From positions 1 through 49,914 of the forward strand of contig PNKC01000018.1 of the NCBI GenBank assembly GCA_013822275.1: a DNA stretch of 49,914 nt. Reading direction: 5' to 3'. The position numbers were made by a program, and so were the translations under genes. The stretch's first letter is position 1. Every line of letters starts with the position of its first letter. Under the pieces are notes generated by a model that worked only from the letters and a program-made list of their open reading frames with translations, ran no database searches and had not been told where the DNA came from. This DNA is from Anaerolinea sp. (GTDB lineage: Bacteria; Chloroflexota; Dehalococcoidia; Tepidiformales; Tepidiformaceae). This document shows, one piece after another, positions 17,405-26,198 of this stretch.

Positions 17405-18034
17405 TCAGGCGCTGGTGAGCCCGTGACGCTCCGCCCAGAGCGCCGCTTGCGTGCGGTCTTCAACGCCGATCCGCTGAAAGGTGCTGGTGAGGTGGGCCTT
17501 CACCGTCTTCTCGCTGATGCCAAGGGCGCGCGCGATCTGTTTGTTCTGGAGCCCTTTCGCGACCAGCGTGAGTACCTCGCGCTCGCGCCCGCTGATGGTG
17601 TTGGACGCGCGAGTACGCTGGAAGAACTCCCCGAGCAGCTCCCGGGCCGCGAGCGGCGCGAGGGGTGAGCCGCCCCTGGCGGCGGCCCGCACGGCCCGCA
17701 GGATCTCGTCAGGCTCTGAATCCTTGAACAGGTAGCCGGCGGCGCCCGCCCGGAGCGCCTCCAGGATGCGCGTCCGGTCCGAAAACGACGTGAGGACGAC
17801 CACGCGGATCTCGGGGCGGCGGGCGAGCACCGCGGTGGTGGCTTCCACTCCTCCCATCACGGGCATCGAGAGGTCCATGAGCACGACGTCCGGCTGCGAC
17901 TCGTCCAGACACGCAAGCGCCTGTGCACCGTCTCCCACGGAGGCCACCACCGAAAACTCGGCGTCGCTGGCGAGCAACTGCTCGAGCCCGCTGCGCACCA
18001 CGCGGTGGTCATCAACAAGCATCACTCGAATCAT
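17405..18034 (-). CDS. NarL/FixJ-family response regulator
   Basis: 209 residues. The receiver domain (1-120) has acidic residues DD near 8-9, phosphoacceptor Asp54 in VVLMDLSMP, and the Thr/Lys signature (VLTSFSD, FKDSEPDE). The C-terminal LuxR-type HTH is ISGREREVLTLVAKGLQNKQIARALGISEKTVKAHL. It is a DNA-binding transcription factor activated by the kinase encoded just upstream; the genes overlap by ATGA. The likely targets visible here are its own operon and the poly-Asp gene, based on the shared 40-bp element. Confidence 0.95.
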   Translation of the reverse strand: MIRVMLVDDHRVVRSGLEQLLASDAEFSVVASVGDGAQALACLDESQPDVVLMDLSMPVMGGVEATTAVLARRPEIRVVVLTSFSDRTRILEALRAGAAGYLFKDSEPDEILRAVRAAARGGSPLAPLAARELLGEFFQRTRASNTISGREREVLTLVAKGLQNKQIARALGISEKTVKAHLTSTFQRIGVEDRTQAALWAERHGLTSA

Positions 18035-19422
18035 GGCGTGGCCACCCGTAGAGAGACCGTGGTACCAATGCCCGGCGTGGAGGTGACGCCGAGCCGCCCT
18101 CCTCCCTCTTCGGCCAGGCTGGTCAGCAGGTCCAGGCCGACGTGGCCCTCTTCCCTGCGGCTGGCGCGGGCCTGTGGCGTGAAGCCGCGGCCGTTGTCCG
18201 AGATAGTCAGGGTTGCCGTCCCGCCCGCCGCCGCCAGGTCGATTTCGACGCCCGTCGCGGCGGCGTGGCGTTCGATGTTGCGGAGCGCTTCGCGGCAGGT
18301 GCGAAAAATGAGCGATTGCACCCTCGGGTCAAGTTCGGCCTCAATGCGGGTCGCGATGGCGACTTCAACATCGTGAGCAAGCAGCGGCGCGGCGAGGTCG
18401 CGCAGCGCCGGCGTGAGGCCGCTGCACTGGAGGGTGGGAGGATGCAGGTCCAGCAGCATGCCACGCAATTCCTGGACGGTTCGCCTCGTCGCTCGCGCGG
18501 AATCGTCCAGCGCAGCGGCGATGGTGGGGTCGGAGGCCGTCCGCGCCAGCGCCGCGAGCGTCAGCGCCTGTCCCGAAAGTTCCTGCACGGCCCCGTCGTG
18601 CAGTTCGGAGGCGATGCGCTTGCGCTCCGCCGAGGAAGCGTCCAGGGCGTGGCTGAGGAGCCGCTCGCGTTCGGCCTGCCGCCGCTGAAGGCGGCGCGCG
18701 AGCGACCAGGCGAGGGGGATGTGGACCAGTTCGAGCGCCACCAGCCCGGCCAGCAGCGCCGGCAGGAAGCGCAGCCAGATCGCCCGGCTGCTGGAGGCGA
18801 TGGAATCGAATGGCTGGTAGGTTTCGAACATGAGGGGCGTGCCGCCGGGCGTAACAACCGGCCGATAGACCTCCAGGAGCCGCGTGTTTTGTGGTTCGAA
18901 GCGGTTTTCGTGGGCCGCGAGCTCGCTCAGCGATGCGCGCGTCTTGCCGTCCTGGAACGCCGCCAGCTTGTCGTCGTCGATAGGGTAGACATCGCCGATA
19001 AGGCGAGACTCATCCGAGTACACGATCCGGCCGTCAGCCGTCCAGATCTTCACGCGGACCACCGGGTTGCCGAGCACCCGGTCGCGGACGACGGCATCGA
19101 AGCTGGCGACCGCTGCCGGGTCGCCTTCCACCAGGGCGTCACTCAGCGCGGGTTCAACCACGCCGGCAGCGATGCTCGCCGTCAGCTTGCGCGCGTCGTT
19201 GATCGCCTCGGAGGTGGCACTGCGCCGGGCAACGAGGAGGACGGCCACGCTGATGATGGCGACCGCGGCGAGTCCGGCGAGCGCGAACTTCATCACTGCC
19301 CCGGTGACGGACACGTGCTCCCGCGTGTTCTGCCGGTGGGCGGGAGGCCCGGTGCCGGCTGCAGCCGGATTCGAGGCTTCGCGCGACGCTGGAGCGCGAT
19401 GCGGGTGCGGTTTCGCCAACAT
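18031..19422 (-). CDS. NarL-type sensor histidine kinase (HisKA_3)
   Basis: 463 residues. A first membrane helix at about 45-66 and a second at about 217-240 bracket a periplasmic/extracellular sensor region of about 150 residues with VRVKIWTADGRIVYSDESRLIGD, resembling a Cache/PAS-like input. HisKA_3 follows with His275 in ERKRIASELHDGAVQEL and a HATPase with ISDNGRGF. Start ATG 19422 is supported by GAGGAGAGG on the minus strand. The ligand is unknown; the linked acidic secreted protein suggests an envelope or cation signal, which is inference. Confidence 0.93.
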   Translation of the reverse strand: MLAKPHPHRAPASREASNPAAAGTGPPAHRQNTREHVSVTGAVMKFALAGLAAVAIISVAVLLVARRSATSEAINDARKLTASIAAGVVEPALSDALVEGDPAAVASFDAVVRDRVLGNPVVRVKIWTADGRIVYSDESRLIGDVYPIDDDKLAAFQDGKTRASLSELAAHENRFEPQNTRLLEVYRPVVTPGGTPLMFETYQPFDSIASSSRAIWLRFLPALLAGLVALELVHIPLAWSLARRLQRRQAERERLLSHALDASSAERKRIASELHDGAVQELSGQALTLAALARTASDPTIAAALDDSARATRRTVQELRGMLLDLHPPTLQCSGLTPALRDLAAPLLAHDVEVAIATRIEAELDPRVQSLIFRTCREALRNIERHAAATGVEIDLAAAGGTATLTISDNGRGFTPQARASRREEGHVGLDLLTSLAEEGGGRLGVTSTPGIGTTVSLRVATP

Positions 19423-19443
19423 GAAGGACCTCTCCTCGCCGGG

Positions 19444-19483
19444 TCAGACTGCATATCGCGCCACGATTCCCAAAGGAGTCGCC
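19444..19483 (-). promoter_or_regulatory. Shared 40-bp element upstream of kinase gene (copy B)
   Basis: On the plus strand TCAGACTGCATATCGCGCCA (19444-19463), 8 bp, AAAGGAGTCGCC (19472-19483). Its downstream end is 21 bp from the kinase ATG. See copy A at 17260-17299. In minus-strand reading, GATATG sits where a -10 could lie. Confidence 0.7.
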
Positions 19484-19640
19484 ACGCCGGGAAAACTGGT
19501 GAGTGGGTTAAGGACATGGCGGGAACCTTTCGGCGCAGCTCTGCTGCTGGCCCTGACTCCCTCGCCAGGACCCCTGCATCTCCGCCTCGCCCTCCGCTGC
19601 TCACACTCGCCAAGCCCCGACTGGCGCTATGGTGGATGGA

Positions 19641-21101
19641 ATGAACTCACCCACACCGCACGAGCGGCACGGCTACCGGCGGCTTTCCGGCCAGGACGCC
19701 GCCTTCCTCTCATTCGAAGGACCCGGACGGCCCATGCACATCGGCGCGGTCGCGTTCGTTGATGCAGCACTATGGCGCGACCTGGCCGGCGGGTTCCATT
19801 CAGCCGGGCTGGTTGAGACGTTGATCGGGCGCGCGCGAGCTATCCCCGGGCTTGATCATCGCCTGGGCAGGGCGCCGCTTAGCGGCTGGCCCGTCTGGCA
19901 GCGCGACCCGGCCCTCGACTACCGGCGTTGCGTCATCCTCCGCGAGCCTGCCGCGTCTCGCCAGGACGTGCGTGACATTGCCGAAAGCGCCATGGCGACG
20001 CCACTGGACCGCGCGCTGCCGCTCTGGCGTGTCCTCGTGGTGCCGGGGCTCGACGACGGCAACACCTTCGCCCTCGTCTTCCTCGCCCACCATGCACTGG
20101 TCGACGGCATCGCCGGGATGGATCTCCTGACGCTCTTTCTCGACCCCACGGCCACCTCCGGCCAGCCGGAGACGGCCCGGCTGGGCTCTCCGCCAACGGA
20201 CCGCCGGATGCTGTTCGAAGAACTGGCGCGCTGGATTGAGCTCCCGGCAAGGTTGGCCGGAAAGGCGTTCGCCATTGGCCGCAGCCGCTCGCGCATGCGC
20301 CGGCTCGCGCGCCGGACAACCGCACTCGTGCGTACCTGCTTCCGGCTGCTCAGTCCAGGCCCCACCACCGCTCTGCGTGGCTCGAACGAAGGCAGCCGCA
20401 CGGTCGCCTGGTTCAACATTCCGGAACGTCCGCTGCTGCACGCGCGCAAGCGGCTCCACGGCAGCCCGAACGACCTTGTCCTGGCGGCCGTCGCCCAGGC
20501 GCTCACCGGTATGGGCGGCCACCTGCCCTTCCGCCGGACGCGCGCCGCGGTCCCGGTTTCCTTCCGCAAGCGAAGTGAACGCTACGAACTCGGCAACCGC
20601 ATCGGGCTGCTGCTGACCCCGCTGGAGTTGCGCGAACGGCACTCCGGCCGCCGGGTGGCGAGCATCCGCCGCCATACGACGCTCCAGAAGCGCCGCGGCG
20701 ACGCCGAAGGCTACGAGGTGCTGACCGAATTGACCGCGTGGACCGGGCAGTGGAGCCAGCGGCTGCTCCACTGGCTCGCGGGGACGCTCCATTCCTACGG
20801 CATCCTCGTGACGAACGTGCCTGGCCCCTCGCGGCCCTACACCCTCGGTGGCGCTGAACTGAGCGAGATCTACCCGCTGGTGCCGCTCTTCGGGTCGCAG
20901 TCGGTCAGCGTCGCGGTCGTACGCTACCGGGGCTCGTTCCGGGTGGGTGTCACCGCCTCGTGGCCAGACCGGCGGACGCTGGAAACGTTCACGGCCAACC
21001 TGCAGGTGGCCTTCGCGGACCTCACTCGCGCCACCGCCGCGCCGGTTGCGGAGGCGGCTCCGCGGGCCGGGGCAGGGGACCCAGCGCCGGGCAGGGCGTG
21101 A
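19641..21101 (+). CDS. Wax ester synthase/diacylglycerol acyltransferase (WS/DGAT)
   Basis: 486 residues. It esterifies acyl-CoA with fatty alcohols or diacylglycerol, making storage wax esters or triacylglycerol at the membrane. LSGQDAAFLSFEGPGRPMHIGAV is the family N-terminus, the catalytic HHALVDG (154-160 counted from the upstream ATG) is intact, and NDLVLAAVAQAL, TNVPGP and the C-terminal domain follow. Length is normal for the family. ATG 19641 is preferred because GGTGGATGG lies just before it; ATG 19629 is in frame and gives four extra residues. Confidence 0.92.
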   Translation: MNSPTPHERHGYRRLSGQDAAFLSFEGPGRPMHIGAVAFVDAALWRDLAGGFHSAGLVETLIGRARAIPGLDHRLGRAPLSGWPVWQRDPALDYRRCVILREPAASRQDVRDIAESAMATPLDRALPLWRVLVVPGLDDGNTFALVFLAHHALVDGIAGMDLLTLFLDPTATSGQPETARLGSPPTDRRMLFEELARWIELPARLAGKAFAIGRSRSRMRRLARRTTALVRTCFRLLSPGPTTALRGSNEGSRTVAWFNIPERPLLHARKRLHGSPNDLVLAAVAQALTGMGGHLPFRRTRAAVPVSFRKRSERYELGNRIGLLLTPLELRERHSGRRVASIRRHTTLQKRRGDAEGYEVLTELTAWTGQWSQRLLHWLAGTLHSYGILVTNVPGPSRPYTLGGAELSEIYPLVPLFGSQSVSVAVVRYRGSFRVGVTASWPDRRTLETFTANLQVAFADLTRATAAPVAEAAPRAGAGDPAPGRA

Positions 21102-21139
21102 CGGCCCGCGGGCGCGGGCTTATCCGAACCGGCGGGCCC

Positions 21140-21891
21140 CTACCGGTGCTTCTCCACGAACGCCAGCATGCGCCGCCAGGCGTCCGCGGAGGCCTCGGCG
21201 TGCTGCTCGTAGCTGCGGTCGAAGAAGCTGTGGGGCGCGCCCTCATACACCTTGACCTCGTTTTCGATGCCTGACGCGTCCATCGCGGTCTTGAACGGCT
21301 CGATGTCGGCCGCGGTGATGAAGGTGTCCGCCCCGCCCATCAGGGCCATGACCGGGCATTCGAACTGGGGATCGGTCCGGGCGAGCCATCGCGCCCGGAG
21401 CCGGGGCGCCCGTAGAAGCCGATGACGCCCTTCAGGCCGTGGCCCGCCGCTGCCTGATTCCACGAGTTGGAACCGCCGAAGCAGAACCCAACCGTGAACA
21501 TAGAAGTGCAGCTTCCGCCCCGAGGCGAGCGCAGGAACTCCACGGCCGCGCGGGTATCCGCCGCAATCTGGTCCTGCTTCGTCTGGGCGACATGCTCCAT
21601 GAAGGGGAACTCTTCGCCCCGCTTGCCCACTCCGGCCGTGCGGCCGAAGTAATCGTAGGCTACCGAATTGATGCCGGCCTCGGCGAAGCGCGTGGCCAGC
21701 TCTTCGTAGAAGCGGAAGAGCCCGCGCACGTCCGGCAGGACGACCATGCCAACGTCCGAAGGCTTCTCGCTCCGGGCGGCGAAGGCAGCGAACCGCGTGC
21801 CATCGGCGGAAGTGAGTGTAACGTCCTCGGTGTCGATGGCGGCGCCGGCGACGGGCGCGATGGGCGGCTGGGCATCAAACGGAAAGCACAT
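21140..21891 (-). pseudogene. Dienelactone hydrolase family protein, frameshifted
   Basis: The N-terminal part (21891 to about 21371) has VVLPDVRGLFRFYEELATRFAEAG and the nucleophile Cys137 in TVGFCFGGSN, and continues well to GFYGRPGSGRDGSPGPI. The rest (QFECPVMALMGGADTFI with the acid Asp, and GAPHSFFDRSYEQHAEAS with the His) is in another frame and ends at 21140. The switch maps to the GGGG run at 21367-21370; one more base would give PIPQFEC in one frame. All three catalytic residues survive, so a complete enzyme of about 250 residues existed or exists. Either recent inactivation or a one-base assembly error; the second is quite possible. Confidence 0.85.
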
Positions 21892-21938
21892 GGAAGGACC
21901 CCGGTGAGCGGAGGATAACGCGCCGTATCGTAGGGCTT

Positions 21939-21964
21939 TTGGCCGTTGGCCGTCGGCTGTCAGC
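21939..21964. repeat. Period-7 tandem array (TTGGCCG)
   Basis: TTGGCCG twice, then TCGGCTG and TCAGC, a 7-bp period decaying rightward. In the spacer between the hydrolase and CTP synthase genes. Confidence 0.65.
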
Positions 21965-21983
21965 GTCCGGATGCCGGTGCCCT

Positions 21984-22011
21984 CTCATTCCTCATGCCTC
22001 ATTCCTCGTCC
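21984..22011. repeat. Period-7 tandem array (CTCATTC)
   Basis: CTCATTC, CTCATGC, CTCATTC, CTCGTCC in tandem, just upstream of pyrG. Confidence 0.75.
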
Positions 22012-22083
22012 AACACAAATGTTCGTTGACACCCCGCAGGGCCGCCCGTAGCATCGATGGAGCACAGTTGTTCGCGGGGGGCC

Positions 22084-23709
22084 ATGCCGAAGTTCATCTT
22101 TGTTACTGGTGGCGTGGTCAGTTCGGTTGGCAAGGGAATCACCACCGCCAGCCTCGGTAGAATCCTCAAGTCCCGCGGCATTTCCGTCTCCATCCAGAAA
22201 CTCGATCCCTACCTGAACGTGGACCCGGGGACCATGTCGCCGTATCAGCACGGCGAAGTCTTCGTGACCAGTGACGGCGCCGAAACGGACCTCGACCTCG
22301 GCCACTACGAACGCTTCATCGATGAGGACCTGTCCGCCGCCTCCTCCGTGACCAGCGGCCAGGTGTACCTCTCCGTCCTGGAACGGGAGCGCCGGGGCGA
22401 CTACCTCGGCGGCACCATCCAGCAGGTACCCCACCTCACGAACGAGATCAAGGCGCGCATCTACGGGGTCGCCAGCGAAACGCAGTGCGAAGTGCTGATC
22501 TGTGAAGTCGGCGGCACCGTGGGCGACATCGAAGGCGAGACGTTCATCGAGGCGATCCGCCAGATCCGCCATGAGCAGCCACGCGATACCTGCCTGAGCG
22601 TCCATGTGACGTTCCTCCCCTGGGTTGGCGCGACCGGCGAACTGAAGACGAAACCAACGCAGCACTCGGTCCGCGAACTCCGCTCGAAGGGCATTCAGCC
22701 CGACGTGATCCTCACCCGCAGCGACCACCCGGTACCGCGCGAGATCCTCGAAAAGGTTGCCCTCTTCTGCGACGTCGAACCGCGCGCCGTCATCCCCATG
22801 GAGACGGCCCAGACGATCTACGAAGTGCCGATCATCCTCGAAGAGCGCGGCCTCGGCGACTACGTCATCGACCGGCTTGGGCTGCATGGCACCCGCGACC
22901 TGGACGAATGGCGCGATATGGTCCACCGCCTGAAGCACCCCTCCGGCGTTGTCGAAGTGGCCGTCGTGGGCAAGTACGTCGAGCTGCACGACGCGTACAT
23001 GTCGGTCAAGGAGTCCCTGGCCCACGCGGGCATCGCGAACGCCGTCGAAGTCGATATTCGCTGGATCCATGCGGAAATGCTGGAATCGCGGCCCGCGGCG
23101 GACGTGCTGCACGGCGTCCAGGGCGTGATTGTGCCGGGTGGCTTCGGCGAACGCGGCTGGGAAGGCAAGCTGAAAGCGGCTGAATGGGCGCGCACGAACG
23201 GTATCCCCTACCTCGGCCTCTGTCTTGGGATGCAGGTTATGGTCACGGAGTTCGCCCGCAACGTCTGTGGGATGGATGGCGCCAACTCAACCGAGATCGA
23301 CCCCGAATCGCCGTTCCCCGTGATCAGCCTTCTGGAAGAGCAGACTGGCATCGTTGCGAAGGGTGGCACGATGCGGCTCGGGGGCTACCCGTGCCGGTTG
23401 ACGCCGGGTTCGCTGGCGGGCGAATCGTACGCGACCGACATAGTCACCGAGCGCCATCGCCACCGCTGGGAGTTCAACAACCTCTACCGCGAGCGGCTGG
23501 AAGCGGCAGGCCTGCGCGTAAGCGGGACATCGCCGGACGGTTCACTGGTCGAAATCTCGGAGATCGCGGGGCACCCCTTCATGCTCGGCACGCAGTTCCA
23601 CCCGGAGCTGCGGAGCCGCCCGAACCGGCCGCATCCGCTCTTCCGCGAGTTCGTGCGGGCGGTGGTGGGCGCGCGCCGCGGTGCGCCGCTGGAAGTCGCG
23701 GCGGGGTAG
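22084..23709 (+). CDS. pyrG: CTP synthase
   Basis: 541 residues. It makes CTP from UTP, ATP and glutamine in the cytoplasm. The synthetase domain starts PKFIFVTGGVVSSVGKGITT (P-loop), followed by KLDPYLNVDPGTMSPYQHGEV and EVGGTVGDIE. The class I glutamine amidotransferase domain has GLCLGMQ with the nucleophile Cys and HPFMLGTQFHPE with the His/Glu pair. Length and motifs are standard. The ATG at 22084 matches the family N-terminus; the frame is open to 22057. Confidence 0.99.
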   Translation: MPKFIFVTGGVVSSVGKGITTASLGRILKSRGISVSIQKLDPYLNVDPGTMSPYQHGEVFVTSDGAETDLDLGHYERFIDEDLSAASSVTSGQVYLSVLERERRGDYLGGTIQQVPHLTNEIKARIYGVASETQCEVLICEVGGTVGDIEGETFIEAIRQIRHEQPRDTCLSVHVTFLPWVGATGELKTKPTQHSVRELRSKGIQPDVILTRSDHPVPREILEKVALFCDVEPRAVIPMETAQTIYEVPIILEERGLGDYVIDRLGLHGTRDLDEWRDMVHRLKHPSGVVEVAVVGKYVELHDAYMSVKESLAHAGIANAVEVDIRWIHAEMLESRPAADVLHGVQGVIVPGGFGERGWEGKLKAAEWARTNGIPYLGLCLGMQVMVTEFARNVCGMDGANSTEIDPESPFPVISLLEEQTGIVAKGGTMRLGGYPCRLTPGSLAGESYATDIVTERHRHRWEFNNLYRERLEAAGLRVSGTSPDGSLVEISEIAGHPFMLGTQFHPELRSRPNRPHPLFREFVRAVVGARRGAPLEVAAG

Positions 23710-23718
23710 TACGCCCCG

Positions 23719-24471
23719 ATGAAAGTGCTGATTCTTGGCGCGAGCGACAGCGCGGGGACGAGTCTGCCCGACCCTTCCCGAAGCTGGCGGGCGATCCTCG
23801 AACGGGAACTTCCACCGCTCGTCGGTGAAGCGGTCGAAGTCCCCCACGCCCGTCTCTACACCTACGTTCCCGGTTCAGTGGGGTTTGCATCGCGGCAGAT
23901 TGAAGCCCATCAACCCGACGTGGTCGTCGTCGCCGCTACCGTTGTCGGGTTTGCCTACCCCACCGTCGCGGGCCGCGTGCGGCATCTGTCCGGCTGGAGG
24001 GCTGGCCGCTGGATGGAGCGCCACTCCCAATCGTGGGAGATGCATGACCAGCAGGATTGGGGCCGCGCACGCCGGCGCTTATACCGCATCGCCCAGACCA
24101 CCGCGCGCCGCACCATCGGCGTCGCCGGGATGTCATCGTTTGAACAGACATTGGCCGATTACGAGGCGCTGATCGAGCGGGTTGCGCGCGAGGAACAGAT
24201 CCACGGAATCATCATGGGCGCGACTCACCCCTCCGGCGCGATGCTTGCTTCAGCGCCCGACTCGCCCGCGCTGATCGACCGGTTCAACACCGCGCTTGAG
24301 GCGAAGACCGTGGGGCGCCGGTTCGATTGGGTCGATCGCCAGGGTATGCGTGCGGCACTCGCCGCCGAAGCGATGCTCGGGGACGGCCTGCACAAAACGC
24401 CCTCGTTTCACCGCCGGATCGCGGATACGCTTCTACCCCTCCTGGCGCGGCAACACGGCGCCGGGCGTTGA
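23719..24471 (+). CDS. SGNH/GDSL-like hydrolase
   Basis: 250 residues. VLILGASDSAGTSLPD gives the block I Ser (in GxSDS form), and HKTPSFHRRIADTLLP near the end resembles block V with its catalytic His. A central DVVVVAATVVGFAYPTV could be the strand before the oxyanion loop. These enzymes are esterases, lipases or deacetylases; the substrate is unknown. No signal peptide. It starts 9 bp after pyrG and is probably co-transcribed. The family call is moderate because block III (GxND) is not obvious. Confidence 0.7.
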   Translation: MKVLILGASDSAGTSLPDPSRSWRAILERELPPLVGEAVEVPHARLYTYVPGSVGFASRQIEAHQPDVVVVAATVVGFAYPTVAGRVRHLSGWRAGRWMERHSQSWEMHDQQDWGRARRRLYRIAQTTARRTIGVAGMSSFEQTLADYEALIERVAREEQIHGIIMGATHPSGAMLASAPDSPALIDRFNTALEAKTVGRRFDWVDRQGMRAALAAEAMLGDGLHKTPSFHRRIADTLLPLLARQHGAGR

Positions 24472-24879
24472 GCCAGCCGGTTAACCCGCGGAGTATAGCG
24501 CCGCGCATCGCGACTGCTTGCTGGCGCAAACAACGCCGAAAGCCCCGGCGGGGAGGCCGGGGCCGTCCATTCATACGATGCGCTCGGGAACTGGCGCTTC
24601 GCAGATTCAGTATTTCGCGGTCAATGCGCTCCAGGATGTGCTCCGTTTCATAGTGCTCTCGGTCCGCCGGGGCGTGTGTGCTACCGCCCAGCGGCCCCGC
24701 TTCGTCCCCCGTCAGGTTCTTCGCCGCGCCTGCAACCCGAGCGGCGAATCCTGATGGCGGAAACCCTGACGTTTGACAGACCGAAGGGCCCCTTTTTCGG
24801 TCCCCATTAGTCCTCGATTTCTCCCAGCCCCGATCCGAACCACAATGCACGACTTAACAACACGAGAGGCAATCACTGC
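24472..24879 (+). other. Long spacer upstream of TasA-like operon
   Basis: About 400 bp without a convincing gene. It holds the hairpin at 24542-24563, a 12-bp copy of the RAYT-repeat core (24516-24527), and a second possible hairpin at 24779-24802 (GACCGAA with TTCGGTC, loop containing a T run). The latter could be a terminator or leader structure of the downstream operon. Confidence 0.45.
24542..24563 (+). terminator. Hairpin downstream of pyrG-SGNH pair
   Basis: GCCCCGGC (24542-24549) pairs with GCCGGGGC (24556-24563) over a 6-nt loop, 70 bp after the SGNH stop. No U-tract. Confidence 0.55.
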
Positions 24880-25443
24880 ATGTTCCGCAAACTGCTCCCC
24901 ATGGTGGCGCTCCTCCTCGTCGCCGCCGCGGGCTTCCGCTCCGCGGGTCTGGCGCTGTTCACAGACGCCGCCACCCTCGACGCCAACAGCTTCGTCACAG
25001 CGACGGTAGACATCAGCACGAACCCGGCGACGGCCCTCTTCAACGTGACCGCGATGGTCCCGGGCGACACCGTCACCCAGTCACTCGTGGTCACGAACGC
25101 TGGCACGGCCCAGCTGCGCTATGCGGTCACCGCATCGGCCACCAACGCCGACGGCCTCGCATTGAAGGACCAGTTGGCACTCGTCATCAAGACGCTCGGG
25201 ACCAACTGCGCCACCTTCGATGGGGGCGAACTGTACACCGGTGACCTCGACAGCGGGGTGGGCGGCGTCATCTTCGGTGATACCGCCCAGGGCGCCCAGG
25301 CGGGGGACCGTACCCTTAATGCCGCCGCTAGCGAGACGCTCTGCTTCAGGGTGAGCCTCCCCATTGGCACCGGCAACGGCAGCCAGGGCGCGGCAACCAC
25401 CGCCACCTACACCTTCACCGCGGAGCAAACGGCGAACAATTAG
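24880..25443 (+). CDS. TasA/CalY (camelysin)-like secreted protein
   Basis: 187 residues. The N-terminus MFRKLLPMVALLLVAAAGFRS is a signal peptide, followed by the pattern LALFTDAATLDANSFVTATVDIS, matching the mature start of TasA/CalY-type proteins (SipW-dependent). MVPGDTVTQSLVVTNAGTAQLRYAV is the conserved core strand pair. TasA polymerises into extracellular matrix fibres in Bacillus; a fibre role here is inference. First gene of an operon with a SipW-like signal peptidase and a third secreted protein. Confidence 0.8.
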   Translation: MFRKLLPMVALLLVAAAGFRSAGLALFTDAATLDANSFVTATVDISTNPATALFNVTAMVPGDTVTQSLVVTNAGTAQLRYAVTASATNADGLALKDQLALVIKTLGTNCATFDGGELYTGDLDSGVGGVIFGDTAQGAQAGDRTLNAAASETLCFRVSLPIGTGNGSQGAATTATYTFTAEQTANN

Positions 25444-25535
25444 TCCACGCAGGTTCAACGGGGCGCGTGGAGCCGCCCCGTTTTGGTCGTCGTCACGCCA
25501 AGTCGCCCGGCCGAACGCCGGTACCGGTTGCCGCA

Positions 25536-26198
25536 ATGCCCGCTCCACCCTTGCCCCAACTAGCCCCGGCCGCTATGTCCGGCCGTCTTCGGCCGCAGCG
25601 CGGCTCGTCCGCCACCGTGGTCCCGCCGTTCGTCGTCCGGGTGGCGGAAACGGAGCGGCGAACCCAGCGCCGCCGCACGCTTCGCCCGGCACTCCTGCTG
25701 CTGAGCATTCTCTTGAACGCCGTGATCGTGGGCGTTGTCCTGCTTGTCATGGCCGCGACGGTGCCAGCCCTGGCCGGCTTCCACCCGGTCACCATCTACG
25801 GCGGAAGCATGGGCCGCGCCCTCCCGTTGGGGAGCGTCGCCGTCATGCAACCGGTCGATTCGTCCGCGGTCTCGCCCGGAGACGTCATCGCCGTGGGCCG
25901 CGGCGCCGGCCTGCCAGTCATCCATCGCGTCATCGAAATCGAGGACGTGGAAGAGGGGCGCGTGGTCACCCTGAAGGGTGACGCGAACGCTACCCCGGAT
26001 GCAAACAGGGTAATCCTCACCGGGCGCGGTGACCGGCTCGTGTACTACGTCCCCTGGGCCGGCTACATCCTCGCCTTCGCGGGCAGCCCTGGCGGAGTCG
26101 CGGCGCTGGTTGGCATCCCCGTCCTGTACTGGGCGTTTCGCCGGACAAGCCACCTCCTTCGCCGCCACGACCCCAGAAAGGCTGACGTGCGATGGTGA
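25536..26198 (+). CDS. Signal peptidase I, SipW/ER-type
   Basis: 220 residues from ATG 25536 (GTG 25467 is a longer option). A membrane helix at about 51-80 is followed by the S26 domain: VTIYGGSMGRALPLGSVAV with catalytic Ser91, PGDVIAVGRGAGLPVIHRVIEI with His130 where ordinary bacterial enzymes have Lys, and VTLKGDANATPDA. A Ser/His arrangement defines the SipW/archaeal/ER subgroup. A second helix lies near the C-terminus. It should process its operon partners at 24880 and 26192, both of which have SipW-type signal regions. The next gene overlaps its end by 7 bp. Confidence 0.88.
   Translation: MPAPPLPQLAPAAMSGRLRPQRGSSATVVPPFVVRVAETERRTQRRRTLRPALLLLSILLNAVIVGVVLLVMAATVPALAGFHPVTIYGGSMGRALPLGSVAVMQPVDSSAVSPGDVIAVGRGAGLPVIHRVIEIEDVEEGRVVTLKGDANATPDANRVILTGRGDRLVYYVPWAGYILAFAGSPGGVAALVGIPVLYWAFRRTSHLLRRHDPRKADVRW

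Noticed and set aside
24284-24850. Minus-strand frame opposite the SGNH gene and spacer
   Set aside because: The only protein-like stretch (EHYETEHILERIDREILN) is short, and the remainder is antisense to a real gene; too weak to call.
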